Positions 50,901-60,618 of a stretch of 64,000 bases of DNA are shown here, piece by piece. A model generated the notes under the pieces. The model was not told where the DNA came from. It did not search any database and was given only the letters and a program-made list of their open reading frames with translations. Origin of the DNA: Gemmatimonas groenlandica. Its GTDB lineage: Bacteria; Gemmatimonadota; Gemmatimonadetes; Gemmatimonadales; Gemmatimonadaceae. Positions within the stretch are counted from its first letter, which is position 1. Each line of letters starts with the position of its first letter. The position numbers and the translations under genes are program-made. The DNA lies in assembly GCF_013004105.1 (NCBI RefSeq), contig NZ_CP053085.1, positions 1,612,001 to 1,676,000 on the forward strand, written 5' to 3'.

Positions 50901-53372
50901 TCAGGGTGGCACGGCCGGGCGCTCCGGGATACGCCACCGGTCGCCATGGGCGGTCACGTCGAGCCACTGCCCGTTCGTGGAGACGACGACTGCCCCTTCC
51001 AGATCTGATCGCAGCAGCGGCACCCGCCGGTTGGCAAAGCGCTCCAGGACCTCCGGCGATGGGTGCCGGTAGCTGTTTCCCGCGCCGACGGAGACGAGGC
51101 CCACGAGCGGGTCCACGGCGCGAACAAAGTCGGGCCCGGAGCTCGTCCGACTGCCGTGATGGCCGAGCTTCAGCACGTCGGCGCGTAAGGCGCCGTCGGG
51201 AAGTCGGTCGAGCAACCACCGCTCCTCCTGCTGCTCGGCATCACCCATGAACAAGAATCGCCGTCGCCCGTACGAGACCCGGAGTACCACGGACGTCTCG
51301 TTGGCGTCGTGCTGCATGGCCGTCCAGGTCGAGTCCGGTGCCAGGACCTCGATGGACACGCCATCGAGCTGCCAGCGCTGCCCGGGGTGCACGCGTCGCC
51401 ACGGCTGGCCGCTGTCGCGCAGCGCCACGAGCGCTTTGCGATAGCCGCTGCTCGACGTGACGAAGGCAGGCTCCCACCACTGCCGCGGCGAGAGCGCCGT
51501 GATCACGCTGGCGGCGCCGCCCACATGGTCCTCGTGGGCATGCGAGAGCACCATGAGCGCGACCGCACCGCCGCGACGCTGCACGTATGGGATCACCGCG
51601 CGGCGACCCGCGTCGCCGCCATCCCATGATGGCCCCGCATCGATGAGCACCCAGCGACCGCGCGGCGTTCGGAGTGCGAACGCGTCTCCCTGCCCGACGT
51701 CGATCATGTGCAGCTCGAGTACGCCAGCGCCCACCGTCAGCGTGGGTAGCCAGACGGCCAGGACCAAGGCCGCAACAGCGAGGCGAAGCCACGGTCCGGC
51801 ACGACGCGCGGCGGTGGCCCGCACCACGGCGACCGACGCGAGACCCGCACCGATCGCGGCCGACAGCGTTGGCGCCACATGCACGACGGCATACGGCATC
51901 GCGGCGGCCGCGGCGGCGATCCGATCGAGCAGCGCAATCGGCAGGGCACTGGCGTCGGCGATGATCTTCGCCATCGGGTCCAGCGGACTGGCCAGCAGGG
52001 CGAGGAACAGCGCGGGCTGCAGGAACGCCACGAGCGGCCCCGCCAGAATGTTCGTGAGCGGCGCGAGCACGCTCACGCGTCCAAACGTCCACGCGATCAA
52101 CGGCGCGGTGACAACGGTGGCGACCACGCCGGTGATCGTTTCACGCACCAGCCATCGTGCGATTCCCCGTCGCGTGACGAGCCAGCGCTGTGTGTCCCGC
52201 AGGGCAGCGCGCCACACCCCGGAGAGACCTCCGCGCGACGAAGGCGGTAGGGCGAGGGCATACGGCTGCCAGCGTCGCAGGATGGCTCTGGCAGCCACCA
52301 GCGCAGCCATCCCACTCACGCTCAGCTGCCACCCAAGGTCGAGCACGACCAACGGCTGCACGGTGGGGATCACGGCCCCGAGCGCGAGCGCGGTCCATTC
52401 ATGCACCGGACGCTGCCACGCGGTGGAGAGCATCACCGTGAGCAGCATGACCGCGCTGCGCACGGCAGGAGCCGGCGCACCAAGCATCGCGACGTAGGCG
52501 AGAATGAGCGCCAGTGACGCTACGGCCCCGACGGTCGCCGGGAGTCGCATGGCGGCGGTGATCGTGAGCAGCGCCGACGCGATGATGGCCACGTGCATAC
52601 CCGACACCGACAGCATATGCACCAGCCCCGCGTCGGCGAATCGATCACGCACGGCCGTGGCGATGCCGTCCTGGTCGGCGATGACCAGCGCGCGCACGAG
52701 CGCGGCCCGCTCACCGAACAAGCGATCGATCGTCTCGCCGGTCCGTCCACGGGCGGCGCGCAACCAGTCGCGACCGATCGGTACCTCGGCACTATCGGCG
52801 GCGAGTCGCACGCCGCGATCGGTGGCCAGCGCACGGCCCCGCACCACGGCGATGTCGCCGGCGCGAAGTACACCGCCGGCGAGTCTCACTGAGGCCGCGA
52901 CGGTGCAGCCTCGAGATCCCACGTTGAAGCGAAGCGTGCCGCGCCCGCGGAACACGGGCGGCGCGGTCGCCGAGATGGAATCCGATCCAAAATCCGCTCG
53001 GTGCCGACGCCTTCGAGGCGCGGCACCGTCACGCTCGGTGGTTGCGCCCTCGAAGGCCAACGTGACGCCCGCGCCGGTGGCGACGCGCTCGACTGCCGCC
53101 GCCCGACAGAGGCGCGCATCGTGAGTGGCCGACGCACTCGCGAACACGCCGGCGAGGCCGAGCCCGGCGAGCGTCAGACTCGTGAGCCCCCCCACGTGCC
53201 GCGCCCGCCATCCCGGACGCGCCGCCAGGCCGGCGAACAGCATCGCGACGACGAAGGCCGCCGCCGACTCGACGCGTGCGAGCCATGGCGAACCCATCGC
53301 CGGTTCGCCGAACGTGGCGCCGACGAACAACCCGAGCAGCCACCAGCCGGCGGCGTGAATCAGGAGTGGCAT
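50901..53372 (-). CDS. comEC: ComEC/Rec2 DNA-uptake channel protein
   Basis: The 823-residue protein has an N-terminal membrane and OB-like region, then the competence domain with FADAGLVHMLSVSGMHVAIIAS, and many membrane helices. The C-terminal metallo-beta-lactamase-like domain has the metal motif LSHAHEDHVGG and later KLGHHGSRTSSG. ComEC passes single-stranded DNA through the inner membrane during natural transformation. No other competence genes are in the window. The gene is divergent from the TonB receptor across about 220 bp, where I saw no clear promoter. Confidence 0.93.
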   Translation of the reverse strand: MPLLIHAAGWWLLGLFVGATFGEPAMGSPWLARVESAAAFVVAMLFAGLAARPGWRARHVGGLTSLTLAGLGLAGVFASASATHDARLCRAAAVERVATGAGVTLAFEGATTERDGAAPRRRRHRADFGSDSISATAPPVFRGRGTLRFNVGSRGCTVAASVRLAGGVLRAGDIAVVRGRALATDRGVRLAADSAEVPIGRDWLRAARGRTGETIDRLFGERAALVRALVIADQDGIATAVRDRFADAGLVHMLSVSGMHVAIIASALLTITAAMRLPATVGAVASLALILAYVAMLGAPAPAVRSAVMLLTVMLSTAWQRPVHEWTALALGAVIPTVQPLVVLDLGWQLSVSGMAALVAARAILRRWQPYALALPPSSRGGLSGVWRAALRDTQRWLVTRRGIARWLVRETITGVVATVVTAPLIAWTFGRVSVLAPLTNILAGPLVAFLQPALFLALLASPLDPMAKIIADASALPIALLDRIAAAAAAMPYAVVHVAPTLSAAIGAGLASVAVVRATAARRAGPWLRLAVAALVLAVWLPTLTVGAGVLELHMIDVGQGDAFALRTPRGRWVLIDAGPSWDGGDAGRRAVIPYVQRRGGAVALMVLSHAHEDHVGGAASVITALSPRQWWEPAFVTSSSGYRKALVALRDSGQPWRRVHPGQRWQLDGVSIEVLAPDSTWTAMQHDANETSVVLRVSYGRRRFLFMGDAEQQEERWLLDRLPDGALRADVLKLGHHGSRTSSGPDFVRAVDPLVGLVSVGAGNSYRHPSPEVLERFANRRVPLLRSDLEGAVVVSTNGQWLDVTAHGDRWRIPERPAVPP

Positions 53373-53593
53373 CCCCCACGGTGGCGAACCGGCACCGGTA
53401 ATGCAGTACCGGATCCACGCACACCGTTACCGGTCGACGCCGCAACGCCACCGAAAACGACTACTCCCGCGTGCACCACGTTCTCGACACGAAAATGCGC
53501 CTCCTCCCCCTCCACGCCTCTTTCGGAAGTATCAAAACGGCCGCATTCTAGCATGAAAGAACCGTTCGCCCCACTCACTCATTGGGAGATCCG

Positions 53594-56290
53594 ATGCGGA
53601 TTGAAACATTCGTCGCGGCTGCAGCAGTCGGCGTGATGACGGCTGGTAGCGCGCACGCACAGCCTGCGACCGGCACCGTCGCGGGCAAGGTGACGGAGGT
53701 CGGCGGTGGTGCCGTCGTAGGTGCCAGCGTGTTCATCACGGGAACGCAATCGGGATCACTGACCCGAGGCGATGGTGGCTACCGCATCGCACTTCGGCCG
53801 GGCCGCTACGAGATTCGCGTACGGCTGGTCGGGTACGGCCTGGCGCGCGACTCCGTCACCGTGACTGCAGGCGGCACCGTGACGAAGGACTTTCGGCTCG
53901 AGAAATCAGCTACGACGTTGGGGGCGGTGGCGGTCCTCGGTTCGCGCACGCAAGAACGTACCGTGCTCGACGCGCCGGCCCCGATCGACGTGCTCAGTGC
54001 GACCGAGTTGCGGGCCACCGGCCGTGTAGAGACCGCACAGATGATTCAGATGATCGCCCCGTCGTTCAACTTTCCACGCGCCACCGTTGGCGACGGTACG
54101 GACCACGTACGACCAGCAACGCTGCGCGGACTCGGCGCCGATCAGGTACTGGTGCTGATCAACGGCAAGCGTCGGCACACGAGTGCGCTCGTCAACGTGA
54201 ACGGCTTCGTGGGACGTGGTCAGGCTGCCGTCGATCTCAACGCGATTCCGGCGGGCATGATCGATCGGATCGAAATTCTCCGTGACGGCGCCGCGGCCCA
54301 GTACGGATCGGACGCCATCGCCGGCGTGATCAACATCATTCTCAAGGGCAATGCGCCGACGGAGTTCACGGCGTCGGTGGGCCAGACGAACACCACGCTC
54401 GAGGGCAACCCAGCGCTTCCCAGCAGCATTCAAAACTTCAAGAAGACGCTGAACGACGGCAAAGTCTTCCAAGCGAATGGCACCTGGAGCACGGATTTTG
54501 GCGGCGCGGGATTCCTCGCGCTAGGCGCGGAGTATCGTGACCGAGGCCCCACCAATCGCTCCTTGCCGGATACGAGGCAGCAATATTTCACCGGCGATTC
54601 GAAGAATGCAAATGCCGCGGCCATCAATCATCGCCAGGGCGATGCGGACACGCGTGACGCCACGGCATTCATGAATTACGGACGGACCCTGTCCAACGGC
54701 GCGCAGGTCTACTCCTTCGCCGGCATCGGCCGCCGCGATGGTGAGGCGGCAGGCTTTTGGCGCCGCGCGCAGGACGACCGCACGGTTCGCGCGATCTATC
54801 CCGACGGCTTTCTGCCGTTGATCACGTCGACCATCTGGGATTACTCCGGCACGCTCGGCGTGAAGGGCGACGTGGGCAAATGGAAGTACGACGTGAGCTC
54901 GGTGGCCGGTCGCAACACGTTCGCCTTCGACATCGCCAATTCTGCCAACGTTACGCTGGGTGCGGCGAGCCCGCGCGAGTTTTACGCCGGTACGTTGGGC
55001 TTTACCCAGAGCACGACGAACGCCGACTTCTCACGAGAACTGAACATCGGCCTTCGGAAGCCGCTCCAACTCGCCACGGGCGCCGAGGTGCGCTACGAGC
55101 GCTACGACATTACGGAGGGCAACCCGGATTCGTATCGCGACGGCGGCGTGCGGATCCTCGACGGCCCGAATGTCGGCCGCCAAGGCGCGGTCGGCTCCCA
55201 GGTGTTCCCCGGCTTTCGTCCCACGGATGCAGGCGCGCACTCGCGCAGCAACGTCGGCGCCTATCTCGAAGCCTCGAACGAAATAACCGATCGGTGGCTG
55301 CTGAGCGTCGCGGCGCGCGCCGAGAACTATTCCGACTTCGGCAGCACCGCCACTGGCAAGGTGGCCACGCGCATCTCGTTGCTCGATCAAGTCAAGCTTC
55401 GCGGAGCCGTGAGCACCGGTTTCCGTGCGCCGTCGCTGCACCAGCAGTGGTTCTCCTCTACCGCGACGAACTTCATCAACGGGCAGCCGTTTGACGTGCG
55501 AACGCTCCCCGTGACCGATCCGATTGCCCGTGCCCTCGGGGCCGAAGATCTCAAGCCGGAAAACTCCGTGAACTGGAGCGGTGGCTTCGCGATCGAGCCC
55601 TCCAAAAACTTCTCGTTCACGGCTGACTACTACAACATCTTCATCAGCGACCGCATCGTCTTCTCGGAGAATTTCACCGGAGCGCAGGTCTCGGCGCTGC
55701 TCGCCTCGAAGGGACTCGCCGGTGTCTCAGGCGGCCGCTACTTCACCAACGCCATCAACACCCGGACGCAGGGCGCGGACTTCGTGGCGAACTACGGCGT
55801 GACACTGGGCACGCTTGGCTTCGTGCGCCTGACCGGTGCGTACAACACGACCGAGAACCGCGTCACCTACGTGAAGCCCACGCCGACGGCCCTGTCGTCG
55901 CAGTCCGAAGCGTTGTTCGGTCGGGTTGAACGCGGGCGCATCGAAGTCGGACAGCCGCGATCGAACGTGATGGTGTCGGCGAACCTCTCACGCCGGGCGC
56001 TCGACCTCACGCTTCGCGCGCAGCGCTTCGGTGAAGTAGTGTCGCGCGGCACCGCGACGAACGGCACGCTCGACAACGTATACGGCGCCAAGGTCATCAC
56101 CGATGCCTCCATCGCGTACACGTTTCCCCGACAGCTCCGATTGACGATCGGCGCCGACAACCTGTTGGATGTCTATCCCGGCTACAACTCGGCGCTGACC
56201 AACAACGGCGGCATCTTTCCGTACAGTGGTGGCAGTCCGTTCGGCTTCAACGGCCGATATCTCTATGCTCGGCTGAATATCACGCGCTGA
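53594..56290 (+). CDS. TonB-dependent receptor with N-terminal carboxypeptidase-regulatory-like domain
   Basis: The 898-residue receptor starts at ATG 53594, preceded by GGGAG. It has a signal peptide ending SAHAQ and a beta domain with RGDGGYRIALRPGRYEIRVRLVGYG. The plug has SATELRATGRVETAQMIQMI, LRGLGADQVLVLINGKRRHTSA, and ILRDGAAAQYGSDAIAGVINIILK. A full barrel of about 650 residues follows, with GAVSTGFRAPSLHQQWFSS near its middle. The substrate is unknown. It stands alone and ends at a strong terminator shared with the convergent miaB operon. Confidence 0.92.
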   Translation: MRIETFVAAAAVGVMTAGSAHAQPATGTVAGKVTEVGGGAVVGASVFITGTQSGSLTRGDGGYRIALRPGRYEIRVRLVGYGLARDSVTVTAGGTVTKDFRLEKSATTLGAVAVLGSRTQERTVLDAPAPIDVLSATELRATGRVETAQMIQMIAPSFNFPRATVGDGTDHVRPATLRGLGADQVLVLINGKRRHTSALVNVNGFVGRGQAAVDLNAIPAGMIDRIEILRDGAAAQYGSDAIAGVINIILKGNAPTEFTASVGQTNTTLEGNPALPSSIQNFKKTLNDGKVFQANGTWSTDFGGAGFLALGAEYRDRGPTNRSLPDTRQQYFTGDSKNANAAAINHRQGDADTRDATAFMNYGRTLSNGAQVYSFAGIGRRDGEAAGFWRRAQDDRTVRAIYPDGFLPLITSTIWDYSGTLGVKGDVGKWKYDVSSVAGRNTFAFDIANSANVTLGAASPREFYAGTLGFTQSTTNADFSRELNIGLRKPLQLATGAEVRYERYDITEGNPDSYRDGGVRILDGPNVGRQGAVGSQVFPGFRPTDAGAHSRSNVGAYLEASNEITDRWLLSVAARAENYSDFGSTATGKVATRISLLDQVKLRGAVSTGFRAPSLHQQWFSSTATNFINGQPFDVRTLPVTDPIARALGAEDLKPENSVNWSGGFAIEPSKNFSFTADYYNIFISDRIVFSENFTGAQVSALLASKGLAGVSGGRYFTNAINTRTQGADFVANYGVTLGTLGFVRLTGAYNTTENRVTYVKPTPTALSSQSEALFGRVERGRIEVGQPRSNVMVSANLSRRALDLTLRAQRFGEVVSRGTATNGTLDNVYGAKVITDASIAYTFPRQLRLTIGADNLLDVYPGYNSALTNNGGIFPYSGGSPFGFNGRYLYARLNITR

Positions 56291-56312
56291 CGACCGTCTG
56301 CCATGACGCAAC

Positions 56313-56347
56313 GCGAGGGCCAACGGGAGATTCCCGTTGGCCCTCGC
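56313..56347. terminator. Strong terminator hairpin between convergent genes
   Basis: A perfect 16-bp stem (GCGAGGGCCAACGGGA and its complement) closes on a GAT loop, 22 bp after the TonB receptor stop. The T-tract is short (CGTTTGT). It lies between the plus-strand receptor and the minus-strand miaB operon, and probably serves both. Confidence 0.85.
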
Positions 56348-56379
56348 CGTTTGTCGGATACCGCAACGAACCGGCGTCG

Positions 56380-57771
56380 CTACCCGGCCATCATCGGCAA
56401 CGGCTTGCGTTCGGTCTGCTCGACAACCGGCGTCCCCATGAACGTCGCGCCGGTGGTGCCGCTCAGCTTCACGGTGAGATAGTCGCCGATCGCGCCGGCG
56501 TCGGCCGGCACCATGATGGTCTTGAAATCACGCGAGCGCGCCTGCAGCAGTTCGCCGTCGCGCGCCACTTTCTCGATGAGCACTTCGACGGTATCGCCGA
56601 GTCGGCGCATGTTGTTCTCACGCGAGATCCCACGCACCGTCTTCAGCAGCAGCTCGAAGCGCGTCGCGACGATGTCGTCGGGGATCGTCCACTCGGCAGG
56701 CATGCGTGTCGCCGGTGTTCCTTCGCGCGGCGAGAACTTGAACATGAAGGCGTCGTCGAAACGCACTTCCTGACAGAGCGACAGTGTATCGGCGAACTCT
56801 TCGTCGGTCTCGCTGGGAAAGCCGACGATGATATCGGTGGTCAGGGCCAATCCGGGAATCGCGGCCCGCATGCGTTCCACGCACGCGAGATAATCCTCTC
56901 GCGAGTAGCGACGCAGCATCTTCTTGAGCATCGACGTCGAGCCGCTCTGCATCGGCAGATGGATGTGCCCACAGACCGTGGGCACTTCGGCCATCGCGGC
57001 AATCACACGATCAGAGAAGTCGTTGGGATGCGGGCTCGTGTAACGCACGCGGCGGATGCCGTCCACAGCGCCGACGGCGCGCAGGAGGTCGGCGAAATCG
57101 TGCGTGCCATCGTTGTACGAGTTGACCGTCTGTCCAAGCAGCACCACTTCCGTGAGCCCTTGGTTCACGACCTCGTGCACTTCGCGCACGACCTCGTGGA
57201 GCTTGCGGCTCCGCTCGGGGCCCCGCGTGGTCGGCACAATGCAGTACGTGCAGCGATAGTCGCAGCCGCGCTGCACCGGGATCCAGGCCTTCACTCCCTC
57301 GAAGCGACGGGCGACGACGTCTTCGTAGTGCTCTTCGAGATCGAAGTCGGTGGCCGTGAATTTCTCCCCGCGGCGCGCGCCATCGAGCAGTTCCGGCAAC
57401 GCGCGATAACCATCGGGACCAACCACGATCGACACGTGCCGGGCCTGCTCGAGCACGCGAGGACCAAGCCGCTGCGCCATGCAGCCGGTCACGCCCATGA
57501 CGCTGCCGGGTCGCATGAACTTCTTGAGTTCACCGAGTCGGCCGATCACACGCGTTTCCGCGTTTTCGCGAATGGCACAGGTGTTCACGAGAATCACGTC
57601 GGCACCATCGGGCACATCCACGGCGTCGTAGCCGCTCGCGACGAGCTTGCCGTACATGAGTTCCGAATCGGCCACGTTCATCTGGCAGCCGTACGTCTCG
57701 ATGTAGACGGTGGGGCGCGGTGCTCCGATCGGTGCCCCGATCGGAGCCGCGGTCACGAGCGCGTCACTCAT
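56380..57771 (-). CDS. miaB: tRNA-2-methylthio-N6-dimethylallyladenosine synthase
   Basis: The 463-residue radical SAM methylthiotransferase modifies A37 of tRNAs. It has the three N-terminal cysteines of the extra cluster (YGCQMN, NTCAIRE, TGCMAQR), the radical SAM CDYRCTYC motif, LLGQTVNSYNDG, and a C-terminal TRAM domain. The N-terminus carries a small PIGAPIGAP repeat not seen in the core family. It is the last gene of a six-gene overlapping operon, 3 bp after the upstream stop. Confidence 0.96.
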   Translation of the reverse strand: MSDALVTAAPIGAPIGAPRPTVYIETYGCQMNVADSELMYGKLVASGYDAVDVPDGADVILVNTCAIRENAETRVIGRLGELKKFMRPGSVMGVTGCMAQRLGPRVLEQARHVSIVVGPDGYRALPELLDGARRGEKFTATDFDLEEHYEDVVARRFEGVKAWIPVQRGCDYRCTYCIVPTTRGPERSRKLHEVVREVHEVVNQGLTEVVLLGQTVNSYNDGTHDFADLLRAVGAVDGIRRVRYTSPHPNDFSDRVIAAMAEVPTVCGHIHLPMQSGSTSMLKKMLRRYSREDYLACVERMRAAIPGLALTTDIIVGFPSETDEEFADTLSLCQEVRFDDAFMFKFSPREGTPATRMPAEWTIPDDIVATRFELLLKTVRGISRENNMRRLGDTVEVLIEKVARDGELLQARSRDFKTIMVPADAGAIGDYLTVKLSGTTGATFMGTPVVEQTERKPLPMMAG

Positions 57772-57774
57772 CGG

Positions 57775-58935
57775 TCAGTTCCGCGGACGGATCTGCACGC
57801 CGATGCCAAGCAGCCACGCCGATTCCTTGAAGCCGCTGCCGGACATCGTGCGGTTCGCACGTTGCACCGAGAGGTCGAGCGTTGCGTCTTCACCGGCGAC
57901 CGGCACACCGAGTCCCGCCGTGAGGCGATTCTCCTTGGCGATCTGACCGAGGACGCCGAACGGGAGTTCATTGCGCGCATAGCCGGCGCGCACGAGCAGC
58001 GGCAGGCCGCGGAACTTGGGGCCTGCGACTTCCGCTCCGGCGTGCCAGTTCATGGCGTCGGTCGACGAGCTGTTTGCCGATCCCAATGACGCCATATCGG
58101 ACCAGGAAATCTGTTCCAGGCCGACGGCGAACACCGAACCGACAATACCGTCGTACCGCAAGGCCACACCCGTGCGGCTGGGCGCGCTGGCCGTCGAGAC
58201 GACGGTGTCGCGGACGCGGGCGTTGAGCTCGTTGCCGCGACGGTACGACGCCATCGCGGTGAATCCCTTACCGAGCGTGGCCTCACCGCCGACGGAGAGC
58301 GCGGTGCCGAAGTAGGTCACGCGCGACGAATCGAGCACGCTGCCGAAGGCGAGCGTATCGGCAAACGTGCGCTCGCGCGTCGCGCGGTTCTCACCCGTGT
58401 AGAGATGACCCGCGATGCCGACGCGAAAACGCGGCGACACCTGCCAACCGGCACCGGCGCGGAGGTCGTTGATGGCGCCGCGCACCTCCGTCTGGTCGGT
58501 CGTGGGCACGGTCTTGCCGTCAATCAGCGCACTGCCGGTCGTCGTGGTCGAGAACGTACGATCGAGGAAGCTCGTGGCGCTCAGGCCGACCGCAACGCCA
58601 TGTCGCGCCGGGAAAATCAGCATGATGAGCGGAATCCGCTGCAGCGTGCTCTTCTCGCTCACGCCGTTCACCGTGAGCTTTCGCAGCTCGGGTTCGGCCT
58701 GCGCCGTGATGACCGTGCGGGCGATACCACCGAGCGCGGCCGGGTTGGTCGGTGTGAGCGCGTCGAACTCGGCGAAGGCACCGCCCGTCCCGTTGGTGCG
58801 GATGCTGCCGCCGCCGACGGGATAGCCGAAGCCCTGCGAACCGATGGAGCCTTGCGCGCTGGCCGTCGATGCCATCGCGGCGAGCAACGCCAGCGAGGCG
58901 GGTGATGCGAAGGATCGGAGTCGAAGGCGGATCAC
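57775..58935 (-). CDS. Predicted outer-membrane barrel protein (PorV/FadL-like appearance)
   Basis: The 386-residue protein starts at GTG 58935, overlapping the lipoprotein stop (GTGA), and has a signal peptide ending TASAQ. A Gly-rich N-terminus (GSIGSQGFGYPVGGGSIRTNG) and FAEFDALTPTNPAALGGI look like the N-terminal part of PorV or FadL-like barrels. The end is a strand-rich C-terminus (SAWLLGIGVQIRPRN). It follows a lipoprotein gene, so the two may form an envelope pair. Confidence 0.75.
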   Translation of the reverse strand: MIRLRLRSFASPASLALLAAMASTASAQGSIGSQGFGYPVGGGSIRTNGTGGAFAEFDALTPTNPAALGGIARTVITAQAEPELRKLTVNGVSEKSTLQRIPLIMLIFPARHGVAVGLSATSFLDRTFSTTTTGSALIDGKTVPTTDQTEVRGAINDLRAGAGWQVSPRFRVGIAGHLYTGENRATRERTFADTLAFGSVLDSSRVTYFGTALSVGGEATLGKGFTAMASYRRGNELNARVRDTVVSTASAPSRTGVALRYDGIVGSVFAVGLEQISWSDMASLGSANSSSTDAMNWHAGAEVAGPKFRGLPLLVRAGYARNELPFGVLGQIAKENRLTAGLGVPVAGEDATLDLSVQRANRTMSGSGFKESAWLLGIGVQIRPRN

Positions 58936-60227
58936 GGGAGGACGAACTCCGAACGCGGGAGATAAGTGATTCGCAGACGCGGGCGCAGTGTGGCCGGCGC
59001 TTCGCTGGAGTAGAAGCGCAGTTCGGCCGGCTGCGCGCCTTCGAGCGCGATCTTGAAGGCAATCGCGCGCGGCACATTGGTCGGCAGCGTACGCCACGTG
59101 CGCGCGAGCGCCAGCACATTCACCGCGCGGACGCCCGCCGATGACGGCAGCAGCAGCGTGGAGTCGACGCCGGCGAACGAACCCGCCGCGGCGAGATCGA
59201 GAATGCGACGCAGGTCGGTGACGACGTCGGTCGTCGTGGGGACGAGGGCGAACAGTCCGACCGAATCCGCCGTATTGCCGAACGTGGAGGCTTGCTGCGT
59301 GAGCAGCACTTCGGCGCGCACGATGGTACTCGAGTCGGTGATGCGCGACGGCACGTTGAAGCGCAGGTACGATCGATAGGCCGGGAAACCGCCGACCAGC
59401 AGGGTGTTCGCGCCCGGCGGCGGCGACGCCAGATCGCTGATCATGTAGACCGCGTACGCCAGCTCGGCATCGGCGGTGGAATTCGGTACGATCGTGCTGG
59501 GCGAAATCTGCTGCGGCGCGTACGTGGTATCGGTGCTCGGATCGAAGACGACCGTGGGGGCACCAGCGCCGCCAACGAAGGCCACCGCACGAAGCTGTCC
59601 CGAACCACCACGGATGCGAACGCCCAGTCGCAGGCGTCCCTTCGCGGCGATTTTAGCCGCCATCACCGTCTTGGAGAACGGAATACGGATCGAGTCACCG
59701 ATCGCCGACGGCGTGAACACCAACGAGCCGATCCGGCGATCCGGTCGAAACAGCGAGCGCACCACCGACGTGACGGAATCGGACGCCGTGGTATCCACGT
59801 CGTACACTTCAAGCGTCACGGGCGTCGAGCCGCGGCGTCCGGTGCTGTCGAGGGGGAAACGCAAATACACCGAGTCGACCGCCGTGATGGAGTCGACCGT
59901 GGCCCCCTTATTCGGACTGAACACCGTCGGGAGCGCATCGAAGCGGAGGATGGCGCTGGTGACGACCGTGTCGGGGCGATTGGCGATCAGGACGTATGGC
60001 GACAGCCCGAGCGCTGGATAACCGGCGAGTGAGCTGTCGAGGACGACCGCATCGACAATGGTGTCGCGGAAGGACTCCGCCTTCGATGGACATAACGACG
60101 GGCAGGCAGCGCCACCGTCGAGGGACTCCGTGCACGCCGCGGCCGTGACGGCCGCGAGCACGAGTCCACAAAGCAGGAGAGGGCTGCGGAAACGCGGCCA
60201 CGAGGTAAAGCGAACGCGCTCAGGCAT
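58932..60227 (-). CDS. Lipoprotein of unknown function, beta-sandwich rich
   Basis: The 431-residue protein starts at ATG 60227, overlapping the cdd end by 8 bp. It has a lipobox (VTAAAC) and a Cys-containing N-terminus (ACPSLCPS). The mature part has several beta-rich regions, e.g. SAILRFDALPTVF, VYLRFPLDSTGRRGSTPVTLEVYDVD and RSYLRFNVPSRI, which look like jelly-roll or DNRLRE-type modules. I cannot name the function. It is coupled to the outer-membrane protein gene. Confidence 0.72.
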   Translation of the reverse strand: MPERVRFTSWPRFRSPLLLCGLVLAAVTAAACTESLDGGAACPSLCPSKAESFRDTIVDAVVLDSSLAGYPALGLSPYVLIANRPDTVVTSAILRFDALPTVFSPNKGATVDSITAVDSVYLRFPLDSTGRRGSTPVTLEVYDVDTTASDSVTSVVRSLFRPDRRIGSLVFTPSAIGDSIRIPFSKTVMAAKIAAKGRLRLGVRIRGGSGQLRAVAFVGGAGAPTVVFDPSTDTTYAPQQISPSTIVPNSTADAELAYAVYMISDLASPPPGANTLLVGGFPAYRSYLRFNVPSRITDSSTIVRAEVLLTQQASTFGNTADSVGLFALVPTTTDVVTDLRRILDLAAAGSFAGVDSTLLLPSSAGVRAVNVLALARTWRTLPTNVPRAIAFKIALEGAQPAELRFYSSEAPATLRPRLRITYLPRSEFVLP

Positions 60228-60618
60228 TCTCGAGCGAAGCAGGCGTGAATGGCGCGGGCAACAGTTCCGCCAGCGACCAGCACGCCGTGAGCCCATCCGG
60301 GGTCACGGCGAAGATTTCGAGCGCTGGGGCGAACTCCACCAGCGCCTGTCGGCAAATTCCACACGGTGGCGTCGGCGAAGCCGCCGCTGACGTGATTACG
60401 ATGCGCACAAAACGACGCGCCCCATCGGCGATCGCTGCACCGAGCGCAACGCGCTCCGCACAGATCCCCGCCGGGTACGACGCGTTCTCCACGTTGCAGC
60501 CCGCATACACGCGCCCGTCATCCGTCTCCAGCGCGGCGCCCACGGGATAGAGCGAGTACGGACACCACGCATTCGCGCGCGCCGCGTCTGCCGCGGTGCG
60601 CAGATGGGCGATGCTCAT
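60220..60618 (-). CDS. cdd: Cytidine deaminase
   Basis: The 132-residue enzyme converts cytidine to uridine. It has the zinc site CNVENASYPAGICAERVAL and PTPPCGICRQALVEF, with the catalytic Glu in CAERVA. The length fits the short tetrameric form. The ATG at 60618 overlaps the deoB stop by the ATGA pattern; the longer frame upstream is a shadow. With deoB it forms a nucleoside salvage pair. Confidence 0.95.
   Translation of the reverse strand: MSIAHLRTAADAARANAWCPYSLYPVGAALETDDGRVYAGCNVENASYPAGICAERVALGAAIADGARRFVRIVITSAAASPTPPCGICRQALVEFAPALEIFAVTPDGLTACWSLAELLPAPFTPASLENA

Noticed and set aside
53373-53593. GGGAGTAG sequence upstream of comEC as a fourth sigma motif
   Set aside because: It differs at several positions from the core motif, and comEC has no link to the cassette.
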